DNA from: Streptomyces sp. ERV7
GTDB lineage: Bacteria > Actinomycetota > Actinomycetes > Streptomycetales > Streptomycetaceae
NCBI RefSeq assembly: GCF_001653515.1
Contig: NZ_LYOY01000051.1
Coordinates: forward strand, 826,001 to 890,000
Reading direction: 5' to 3'
DNA: 64,000 nt
Made by a program: the position numbers and the translations under genes. The notes under the pieces are model-generated. The model made no database searches. It saw only the letters and a list, made by a program, of their open reading frames with translations, and was not told the origin of the DNA. Within the stretch, counting starts at the first letter, position 1. Each line of letters begins with the position of its first letter. Shown here piece by piece: positions 8,281 to 15,602 of this stretch.

Positions 8281-9915
8281 TCAGACCTGCGCGCGCGCCC
8301 GCTCCACGACCGCGCCCAGGTCGAGCGTGTGCGGCAGCGTCCCGAAGGCCGTGCCCCAGTCGCCGCCGAGCCGGGACGCGCAGAACGCGTCCGCGACCTC
8401 CGACGGCGCCCAGCGCACCAGCAGCGAACCCTGGAGCACCAGCGCCATCCGCTCCACCAGACGGCGCGCCCGGGCCTCGATGCCGTCCAGGTCCGCGAGC
8501 TCCGTGAGCAGGTTCTTGATCGCCCCGTCCAGCCGGTGGTCCGCGCCGCGCGCGCGGCCGACCTCCTGGAGGAAGGCGTCCAGGGCGTGCGGCTCACGCT
8601 GGAGCGCCCGCAGTACGTCCAGCGCCTGGACGTTGCCCGAGCCCTCCCAGATCGAGTTCAGCGGCGACTCGCGCAGCAGCCGGGGCAGCCCGGACTCCTC
8701 CACGTACCCGTTGCCGCCCAGGCATTCGAGGGCCTCGGCGACGACCGGCGTACAGCGCTTGGTCACCCAGTACTTGGCGGCCGGCACCGCGAGGCGCAGC
8801 AGCGCCCGCTCCTCCTCCGTACCCGAGTCGTTGGCGGCCGCGAGGCGCAGCGCCAGCGTGGTCGCCGCCTCCGACTCCAGGGCCAGATCCGCCAGGACGT
8901 TCCTCATCAGCGGCTTCTCGATCAGCACCCCGCCGAACGCGCTGCGGTACGCCGCGTGGTGGATCGCCTGCGTCACGCCCTGCCGCATCAGCGCCGCCGA
9001 GCCGACCACGCAGTCGAGCCGGGTCGCCGCCACCATCTCGATGATGGTGCGCACCCCGCGCCCCTCGTCCCCGACCCGGCGCGCCCACGTCTCGTCGAAC
9101 TCGACCTCGCTGGAGGCGTTGGACCTGTTGCCCAGCTTGTCCTTGAGCCGCTGGATGCGGAACGTGTTCCGGGTGCCGTCGTCGAGCACCCGGGGCACCA
9201 GGAAGCAGGTCAGCCCGCCGGGCGCCTGCGCCAGCACCAGGAACCCGTCGCACATCGGCGCCGAGCAGAACCACTTGTGACCGGTCAGCAGATACTCACC
9301 GGCGTCCCCGAGCGGCCTGGCCTGCGTGGTGTTGGCCCGGACGTCGCTGCCGCCCTGCTTCTCCGTCATGCCCATCCCGAAGAGCACCCCGGCCTTGTCA
9401 CCGGCCGGCCGCAGCCCCTCCTCGTACACATGGGAGGTGAGCCGGGGCTCCCACTCGGCGGCCAGCGCCGGGTCGGCCCGCAGCGCGGGCACGGCCGCGT
9501 GCGTCATCGACAGCGGGCACCCGTGGCCCGCCTCGGCCTGCGTCCACACCAGGAACCCGGCGGCGCGCCGCACATGGCCGCCCGGCCGCCCCCAGGCGTC
9601 CGTCAGCCCCGCCCCCACGGCGTGGCCGAGCAGCCGGTGCCAGCTCGGGTGGAAGTCGACCTCGTCGATCCGGTTGCCGTAGCGGTCGTGGGTGCGCAGC
9701 TTCGGTGGGTTCTCGTTCGCGAGCACGCCCCACTCCTGCGCCTGCGCGGAGCCCGCCGTGCGTCCGAGCCCGCTGAGCTCGTCCCGCGCCTCCGCGGCGA
9801 TCTCGGGCGCCAGATGCCGTTCCACCCCCTCGGCAAGAGCGCGGTCGGACAAGAAGACGTCGTATCCCACCAGGGGTGGAGCCTGGTTGGTCACTGTGTG
9901 GGTGGTGGCTGCCAT
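8281..9915 (-). CDS. AidB-like acyl-CoA dehydrogenase family flavoprotein
   Basis: A 544-residue protein of the long acyl-CoA dehydrogenase class. The stretch GMTEKQGGSDVRANTT is a hallmark of the AidB branch, which binds FAD and DNA and is linked to the alkylation response in E. coli. The C-terminal ECLGGNGYVEES and SIWEGSGNVQ motifs complete the dehydrogenase fold; the EGSGN element keeps a Glu at the usual catalytic place. ATG 9915 is preceded exactly 6 nt upstream by TACCGT, so the mRNA is probably leaderless. It is divergent from the YihY gene, and the two starts share overlapping -10 boxes. Confidence 0.85.
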   Translation of the reverse strand: MAATTHTVTNQAPPLVGYDVFLSDRALAEGVERHLAPEIAAEARDELSGLGRTAGSAQAQEWGVLANENPPKLRTHDRYGNRIDEVDFHPSWHRLLGHAVGAGLTDAWGRPGGHVRRAAGFLVWTQAEAGHGCPLSMTHAAVPALRADPALAAEWEPRLTSHVYEEGLRPAGDKAGVLFGMGMTEKQGGSDVRANTTQARPLGDAGEYLLTGHKWFCSAPMCDGFLVLAQAPGGLTCFLVPRVLDDGTRNTFRIQRLKDKLGNRSNASSEVEFDETWARRVGDEGRGVRTIIEMVAATRLDCVVGSAALMRQGVTQAIHHAAYRSAFGGVLIEKPLMRNVLADLALESEAATTLALRLAAANDSGTEEERALLRLAVPAAKYWVTKRCTPVVAEALECLGGNGYVEESGLPRLLRESPLNSIWEGSGNVQALDVLRALQREPHALDAFLQEVGRARGADHRLDGAIKNLLTELADLDGIEARARRLVERMALVLQGSLLVRWAPSEVADAFCASRLGGDWGTAFGTLPHTLDLGAVVERARAQV

Positions 9916-9920
9916 GCCGA

Positions 9921-9927
9921 TACGGTA
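9921..9927. promoter_or_regulatory. Shared bidirectional -10 element for two leaderless genes
   Basis: The heptamer TACGGTA reads TACGGT on the plus strand (9921-9926), 6 nt before GTG 9933. On the minus strand it reads TACCGT (9927-9922), 6 nt before ATG 9915. Both fit the actinobacterial TANNNT-N6-start pattern of leaderless transcripts. Confidence 0.6.
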
Positions 9928-9932
9928 AGGAG

Positions 9933-11111
9933 GTGCAGCCAGCAAATGAAACACCCGAGCGGCCATCGGGCCGACTCCACCGGGCCCCGAGCCGTCTCCA
10001 TCGGGCCCGCGTCCTCTACCGCAACGTATCGAAGCGGAAGATGGCCTGGCTGCTCCTGAAGGACACCGTCAACTCGTGCATCGAGTACCGCATCCTCGGG
10101 CTCGCGGCCGAGGCGGCCTTCTTCACCCTGCTCTCGCTGCCTCCGCTGCTGCTCAGCCTGATCGCGCTGCTCGGCTACGTGGACGGCTGGACCAACACGG
10201 ACACCGTCGCCACCATCAACAAGAACATCATCAACGCCGCCCAGTCGGTCCTCTCCGACCGGGGCGTCCACGATTTCGCCGAGCCGCTCCTGGCGGACGT
10301 CACCAAGGGGAAACGGCCGGAAATCGTCTCCCTCGGCTTCGCCTTCGCGCTCTGGTCGGGCTCCCGGGCCGTCAACGTCTTCATCGACACCATCACCGTG
10401 ATGTACGGGCTCGACGGCCACCGGGGCATCGTGCGCACCCGGATGCTCTCGCTGCTCCTCTACATCGTGGCCCTGTTGATCGGCGCGGTGGTGCTGCCGC
10501 TGGCTGTGGTCGGCCCGGACCGGGTGGTCGAGCTGATCCCGTGGGGCACGGATCTGATCAGCGTTCTGTACTGGCCCGTGATGATCCTCCTTTCGGTGGC
10601 ATTTCTGACCACCCTCTTCCACGTCTCGGTACCGGTCCGCTCACCGTGGATCGAGGACGTGCCGGGCGCCCTGGTCGCGCTGGCCATGTGGGTGCTCGGG
10701 TCGTTCCTGCTGCGGATCTACCTCACCAACACGGTCGAGGGCCCCACCATCTACGGCTCGCTGGCCGCGCCCGTCGCCGTGCTGCTGTGGATCGGCGTCT
10801 CGGCCTTCGCGGTCCTGGTGGGCGCGGCCGTGAACGCGGCCATCGACCGGGTGTGGCCGTCGGTCGCCACGGCCGCCGCCCGCGCCGCCAACGAGCGGGT
10901 CAAGACCGCCCAGGCCGCCGAGATCGTGGCCCGCGCGGCCCAGGCCCGGGCCGCCTACCAGGCCGAGCCGGAGGACCTGGACGACCTGGACCCCGCCGAC
11001 GCCGGAATGCCCTCGGAGTACCCGGAGCGGTGGTCGCGCTTCCTGCCGCCGGACGACGTGAAGTCCCGGCTGCACGGGACGCGGGACGGGCAGGGCAAGG
11101 ACAGGCCCTAG
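9933..11111 (+). CDS. YihY/BrkB-family inner membrane protein
   Basis: A 392-residue integral membrane protein, formerly called ribonuclease BN. About six hydrophobic helices lie between residues 45 and 315, starting with the conserved YRILGLAAEAAFFTLLSLPP segment. The C-terminal 80 residues are hydrophilic and charged, and cytosolic. The GTG at 9933 is chosen because TACGGT ends 6 nt before it (leaderless); the in-frame ATG at 10040 would cut into the conserved region. The role of the family is unknown in actinobacteria; envelope transport is often suggested. Its TAG shares CTAG with the convergent HAD remnant. Confidence 0.85.
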   Translation: MQPANETPERPSGRLHRAPSRLHRARVLYRNVSKRKMAWLLLKDTVNSCIEYRILGLAAEAAFFTLLSLPPLLLSLIALLGYVDGWTNTDTVATINKNIINAAQSVLSDRGVHDFAEPLLADVTKGKRPEIVSLGFAFALWSGSRAVNVFIDTITVMYGLDGHRGIVRTRMLSLLLYIVALLIGAVVLPLAVVGPDRVVELIPWGTDLISVLYWPVMILLSVAFLTTLFHVSVPVRSPWIEDVPGALVALAMWVLGSFLLRIYLTNTVEGPTIYGSLAAPVAVLLWIGVSAFAVLVGAAVNAAIDRVWPSVATAAARAANERVKTAQAAEIVARAAQARAAYQAEPEDLDDLDPADAGMPSEYPERWSRFLPPDDVKSRLHGTRDGQGKDRP

Positions 11112-11524
11112 TTCTCCTGGAGCGCGTCGGTGATCGCCCCCAGCGAGGTGGTCACCAGCGTCGCCCCGGCCGCCCGCAGGTCCGCCGCCGAGGCGGCCCC
11201 GTCGGCCAGGCCGATGTAGGGGACGCCGAGCCGGGCGGCGGTCGCGGCCGCGCCGGGCATCCGGCCGACGACCAGCGCCCCTGCGACGGTGCCGAGGGAC
11301 TGGAGGATCGCGTCCTCGCCCATCTGCGTCCGCGCCCGGATCCCGGCCAGGTCGCCCGCCGCGTCCCCGAGCACCCTCTCCACGGCCTCCACCGTGCCAC
11401 CGGTCACCACGACGATCCGCCGCCCCGAGCCGACGAGCGCCCGGATCGCCTCGCGCGCGTGGGGGCGGGAGAGGGTGCCGTCGTGGTCGACGAGGACGGT
11501 GCGGACGGGGGCGAGGAGGGCGGT
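11108..11524 (-). pseudogene. HAD-superfamily phosphatase lacking its own start (fragment)
   Basis: In this frame the sequence reads ALLAPVRTVLVDHDGTLS, the DxDGT nucleophile motif I of HAD phosphatases (phosphoglycolate-phosphatase-like), followed by motif II VVVTGG and the motif III/IV region around ALVVGRMPG. No ATG or GTG precedes motif I in frame; the only starts are internal (GTG 11410), which would lose the catalytic Asp. The frame joins the upstream helical-protein frame after a one-base shift near 11522-11525. It is therefore either a gene fused and frameshifted or the product of a deletion that removed its start. A sequencing error is the trivial alternative. Confidence 0.6.
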
Positions 11525-11999
11525 AGGCGGCCCGGGCCGCCTGCGGCGCGTCCGCCACGTTCTCGGCGAGCAGCCCCCGCCGGAAGTCGAGCAGCGCCCG
11601 CCCCCGCGCCGCCGGGGCGATCAGCGCCGCCGCCCGGCCCAGCGCCGAACGGGCCTCGTCGGCGCGGTCGCGCACCCCGAGCAGCGTCGAGGCGTACGCC
11701 AGCTGGCCGCGCTCGCACGCCGCCGCGCCGCGCTCCTCGTCGTCCCCGGCCACCGCCTCCGCGCCGCGCAGGGCCTCCTCGGCCTCGGCCCAGCCGTCCC
11801 CGGTGTACAGACACTGCTCGGTGAGCAGGGCGGCCCGCTGGAGCGCCGCCTCCGGCTGGGCACCGTGCGGTTCGAGCAGGGCCGCCGCGTCCGTCCAGCA
11901 GCCGCGCGAGCGCAGCCGCCACACTGCCGTCTGGAGCGGATGGAGCGGATCCCCGTTCTCTGCAGTCGTTCCGGAATCAGACATGGCGGAGTACGCCAC
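11520..11999 (-). pseudogene. Helical-repeat (TPR-like) protein, 3' end lost
   Basis: From GTG 11999, with GGGGAGGG 6 nt upstream, about 158 residues read as an Ala/Leu-rich helical protein with TPR-like spacing (for example GWAEAEEALRGAEAV and ADEARSALGRAAALI). Codon usage stays normal up to about 11523. Beyond that the frame turns into Pro/Arg-rich translation of the opposite reading frame and the HAD frame takes over. Related Streptomyces proteins, as I remember them, are about 100 residues longer, so the C-terminal half appears deleted. Function is unknown. The pair with the HAD fragment points to a deletion scar or frameshift. Confidence 0.55.
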
Positions 12000-12175
12000 G
12001 TTGCCCTCCCCGAGCGCGCCATCGAGCCGTTGAGTCCGAGCTGTTGAGCCGTGTGGCGAATCTCAGCACGGATTGGCACGCCGGGCCAAGGCCCACGCGT
12101 GAATTCCTTCACAAACGGCGAATTGCGGCGCGTCCCGGTGGTGTTCCGGCCCCGCCGCGTCGGCCGCGCGCCCCC

Positions 12176-13852
12176 TCAGCTCATCCGCAGGGCCAGGAAG
12201 AAGTCCAGCTTGTCCTCCAGGCGCGAAAGATCACGCCCCGTCAGTTGCTCGATCCGGCCGACCCGGTAGCGCAAGGTGTTGACGTGCAGATGCAGTCGTG
12301 TGGCGCAGCGGGTCCAGGAGCCGTCGCAGTCGAGGAACGCCTCCAGGGTCGGGATGAGCTCGGCGCGGTGGCGCCGGTCGTAGTCGCGCAGCGGGTCGAG
12401 CAGACGGGCCGTGAAGGCGCGGCGCACGTCGTCCGGGACGAACGGCAGCAGCAGGACGTGCGAGGCCAGCTCGTGGTGGCCGGCCGCGCAGACCCGGCCC
12501 GGGCGGGCGGCGGCGACCCGGCGGGCGTGCCGGGCCTCCTCCAGGGCGCCGCGCAGCCCCTCCGCCGAGTGCACGGCGGCGCTGACACCCAGTGTCAGGC
12601 GTCCGTCGTCGGCGAGGCCCGCCGAGAGGGGAGCCTGGACCGCGGCGAGCAGCGCGTCCGCGTGCAGCCCGGCCTCGCTGCCCTCCGGGCCGACCGCGGG
12701 CAGCGGGACCAGCGCGATCGCCTCGTCGCCCGCATGGGCGACCGCGATGCGGTCCGAGGAGTCGGAGCCGGTGACGGCCGGGTCGACCAGGACCTCCTCA
12801 AGGAGGGCCTGGGCGACCGGACCGCCCGCGATCTCCGCGGTGGTGGCGGCCGACTGGCTCCAGTCGACCCGGGCCACGATCACCTGCCAGTGCGGCGCCG
12901 AGCCGAGGCCCGGCAGCAGCACGGGGGCGGCGACCCGCAGCCGGGCCGCGATCTCGGCGGGCGCGGCACCGGTCTGTACCAGCTCCAGGACCTCCTGGGC
13001 GAGCCGGCGGCGTACCGTACGGGCCGCGTCGCGGCGGTCGCGCTCCACGGCGATCAGCTGGGTGACGCCCTGGAGCAGGTCGAGCCGGGCGGCGGGCCAG
13101 TCGCCCGCGTCCGCCTCCACGGCCAGCAGCCAGTCCGACAGGACCGTCTCGCGCACATCACGGGCGGCCGGGGCGGCCCCGCGCCCGCTGTGGCGGATCG
13201 GGAACAGCGAGTACGTGGTGCCCTGCACCACGGCCCGGTGCGGGCCCCGGCGGCCGGTGCGGGTCGCGCCGAGGTGTTCACCCGACAGAGTGGCGGCGAC
13301 GGACGGGGCGAGCGGCTCGCCCGCGCCCGCGATCTGCCGTCCGGTGGGGGAGAGCACCCAGGCCCGCAGGTCCAGGTCGGAGCCGAGCAGGTCCAGGACG
13401 ACCTCCGGGCCGCCGCCCGCGGGCCCCGACGTCATCAGCCGCCGGTGCCGGTCGACCACGGCCGCCAGGTCCCCGGCCCGCTCGCCGGACACCTGGCGCA
13501 CCACGTGCTCCGTGATGGTGGCGAAGGCTACCGACTCGTTCACCGCGAACAGCGGCAGCCGGTGCTGTGTACACGCACGGATCAGGTCATCCGGGATCGC
13601 GCCCAGCTCGGCCTCGCCGGCCGCCAGGCCGACCACCCCGGCTCCGGCCAGGATCCGTACGAATGGCTCGGAATCGTCGGCGTCACGGCGCCAGGCGAGG
13701 CCGGTGAGGACCAGCTCGCCGCCGGAGAGATAGCGGCTCGGATCGCGCAGGTCAGTGGTCATCACACCGCGTACGGTGCGGTCCAGCTCGTCCTCGCCGC
13801 CGAGTAGCCGCAGCCCCAGCGCGTCGGTCTCCAGAAGTGCGCGCAGCCGCAT
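12176..13852 (-). CDS. PucR-family regulator of purine catabolism
   Basis: A 558-residue regulator with an N-terminal PucR sensor region (residues 1 to about 170, including RGVMTTDLRDPSRYLSGGE) and a C-terminal helix-turn-helix of the CdaR/PucR type (HLHVNTLRYRVGRIEQLTG, about residues 520-540). It faces the xanthine dehydrogenase genes across a 258-nt shared region, so it most likely controls them in response to a purine breakdown product, as B. subtilis PucR does. ATG 13852 is chosen because it starts the conserved domain; longer in-frame starts reach into the promoter region and lack a ribosome site. The site before 13852 is weak. Confidence 0.85.
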   Translation of the reverse strand: MRLRALLETDALGLRLLGGEDELDRTVRGVMTTDLRDPSRYLSGGELVLTGLAWRRDADDSEPFVRILAGAGVVGLAAGEAELGAIPDDLIRACTQHRLPLFAVNESVAFATITEHVVRQVSGERAGDLAAVVDRHRRLMTSGPAGGGPEVVLDLLGSDLDLRAWVLSPTGRQIAGAGEPLAPSVAATLSGEHLGATRTGRRGPHRAVVQGTTYSLFPIRHSGRGAAPAARDVRETVLSDWLLAVEADAGDWPAARLDLLQGVTQLIAVERDRRDAARTVRRRLAQEVLELVQTGAAPAEIAARLRVAAPVLLPGLGSAPHWQVIVARVDWSQSAATTAEIAGGPVAQALLEEVLVDPAVTGSDSSDRIAVAHAGDEAIALVPLPAVGPEGSEAGLHADALLAAVQAPLSAGLADDGRLTLGVSAAVHSAEGLRGALEEARHARRVAAARPGRVCAAGHHELASHVLLLPFVPDDVRRAFTARLLDPLRDYDRRHRAELIPTLEAFLDCDGSWTRCATRLHLHVNTLRYRVGRIEQLTGRDLSRLEDKLDFFLALRMS

Positions 13853-13927
13853 CGCGTGTCGCCGCCGATCTGTCTTGTTGTTGCCGGTGGAAAGCGGTGG
13901 GGTAACTGAGCACCGCCTTTCATACGA

Positions 13928-13944
13928 ATCTACAAGACGTAGAT
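13928..13944. promoter_or_regulatory. Inverted repeat between pucR-like and xdh genes
   Basis: ATCTAC-AAGAC-GTAGAT, perfect 6-bp arms, lies midway between the divergent starts at 13852 and 14111. By position it is the best operator candidate for the PucR-type protein. No consensus for this regulator in actinobacteria is known to me, so the link is inference. Confidence 0.4.
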
Positions 13945-14110
13945 GGAGACCAGCCAACTCCTTCATGGTTTCGGTGACTGCACCCGGCGGAGTGAGGCTT
14001 GTGTACTGGGGCCACACAGCGTTAACAGCACATGAACGACTTCATAGCCAAGGGCCTGCCGTCCCCGGGACCCGCGCGAACGACCCCGATTGAGAAGAAG
14101 AGAGCCACTC

Positions 14111-15001
14111 ATGGACTTCCTTCGCCCCGCCAGCTGGGAGGAGGCGCTCGCCGCCAAGGCCGAGCACCCCACGGCTGTGCCCATTGCGGGTGGCACCGAT
14201 GTGATGGTCGAGATCAACTTCGACCACCGCCGGCCCGAGTACCTTCTGGACCTGAACCGCATCGAGCTGCTGCGCGCGTGGGAGGTCGGCGAGGAGACCG
14301 TACGGCTCGGCGCGTCCGTGTCGTACACCCAGATCATGGAGAACCTGCGGGCCGAGCTGCCGGGCCTGGCGCTCGCCTCGCACACCGTCGCCTCCCCGCA
14401 GATCCGCAACCGCGGCGGCGTCGGCGGCAACCTCGGCACCGCCTCCCCGGCCGGTGACGCCCACCCGGCGCTGCTCGCCGCGGGCGCCGAGGTCGAGGTG
14501 GAGTCGGTGCGCGGCTCCCGGCTGATCCCGATCGACGAGTTCTACACCGGGGTGAAGCGCAACGCGATGGCGCCGGACGAGCTCATCAAGACCGTCCACA
14601 TCAAGAAGGCGGACGGCCCCCAGCAGTACTCCAAGGTCGGCACCCGCAACGCGATGGTCATCGCGGTCTGCGCCTTCGGCCTGGCGCTGCACCCCGAGAC
14701 CCGGACGGTCCGCACCGGCATCGGCTCGGCCGCCCCGACCCCGGTCCGGGCCAAGGCCGCCGAGGAGTTCCTGAACGCCGCGCTCGACGAGGGCGGGTTC
14801 TGGGAGAGCGGCAAGATCATCACCCCCTCGATCGCCAAGCAGTTCGCGGAGCTCGCCTCCGCCTCCTGCAACCCGATCGACGACGTACGAGGCACTGCCA
14901 AGTACCGCCGGCACGCCGTGGGCATCATGGCCCGCCGCACGCTCGGCTGGACCTGGGAGCAGTACCGCGGCACCGGCCGCTCGCTTGAAGGAGCTGCATA
15001 A
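14111..15001 (+). CDS. Xanthine dehydrogenase, FAD-binding subunit
   Basis: The 296-residue FAD subunit passes electrons from the Fe-S centres to NAD+ in the oxidation of hypoxanthine and xanthine to urate. The FAD site is seen as IAGGTDVMVEIN (about residues 31-42) and the second loop NRGGVGGNLGTASPAGD (about 101-117), both standard for the CoxM/XdhB family. ATG 14111 follows the purine-rich GAGAAGAAGAG. It is the first gene of a three-gene operon; 2 nt separate it from the iron-sulfur subunit. Context (PucR, purine permease, XdhC) makes a purine substrate more likely than CO or an aldehyde. Confidence 0.9.
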   Translation: MDFLRPASWEEALAAKAEHPTAVPIAGGTDVMVEINFDHRRPEYLLDLNRIELLRAWEVGEETVRLGASVSYTQIMENLRAELPGLALASHTVASPQIRNRGGVGGNLGTASPAGDAHPALLAAGAEVEVESVRGSRLIPIDEFYTGVKRNAMAPDELIKTVHIKKADGPQQYSKVGTRNAMVIAVCAFGLALHPETRTVRTGIGSAAPTPVRAKAAEEFLNAALDEGGFWESGKIITPSIAKQFAELASASCNPIDDVRGTAKYRRHAVGIMARRTLGWTWEQYRGTGRSLEGAA

Positions 15002-15003
15002 CC

Positions 15004-15597
15004 ATGCGCGTCAATTTCACGGTCAACGGCCGTCAGCAGGAAGCCGACGACGTATGGGAGGGCGAGAGCCTTCTGTACGTCCTGCGCGAGCGCATGGGTC
15101 TTCCGGGTTCGAAGAACGCCTGCGAGCAGGGCGAATGCGGTTCGTGCACGGTCCGCCTGGACGGCGTGCCGGTCTGTTCCTGCCTGGTCGCGGCCGGTCA
15201 GGTCGAGGGCCGCGAGGTCGTCACCGTCGAGGGCCTGGCCGACTACGCCCAGCACCGAGAGGATGTCCACCCGGGCGGCGCCTGCGCCTCCGGCGCCTGT
15301 GGCACCTCCATCGACGCCGCCCAGCGCTGGCAGGCCAAGCCCACCGACGGCCAGACTGGAGAGGCGGGCGCCCTGTCCCCGATCCAGCAGGCGTTCATCG
15401 ACGCCGGCGCCGTCCAGTGCGGTTTCTGCACCCCGGGCCTGCTGGTCGCCGCCGACGAGCTCCTGGAGCGCAACGCCTCCCCGTCCGACCAGGACATCCG
15501 CGAGGCCCTCTCCGGCAACCTCTGCCGCTGCACCGGTTACGAGAAGATCCTCGACGCGGTCCGCCTCGCGGCCGCCCGTCAGGAAGAGGCGGTCTGA
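15004..15597 (+). CDS. Xanthine dehydrogenase, [2Fe-2S] subunit
   Basis: A 197-residue subunit with two [2Fe-2S] clusters. The ferredoxin-like N-terminal motif is ACEQGECGSCTV plus a further Cys in VCSCL. The helical C-terminal motif is CGFCTPG followed by NLCRCTGY. An insertion of about 30 residues between the domains (around residues 80-125, with CASGACG) is longer than in the minimal family and carries two extra cysteines. It starts 2 nt after the FAD subunit and ends 5 nt before the molybdenum subunit. Confidence 0.92.
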   Translation: MRVNFTVNGRQQEADDVWEGESLLYVLRERMGLPGSKNACEQGECGSCTVRLDGVPVCSCLVAAGQVEGREVVTVEGLADYAQHREDVHPGGACASGACGTSIDAAQRWQAKPTDGQTGEAGALSPIQQAFIDAGAVQCGFCTPGLLVAADELLERNASPSDQDIREALSGNLCRCTGYEKILDAVRLAAARQEEAV

Positions 15598-15602
15598 CGA
15601 TC

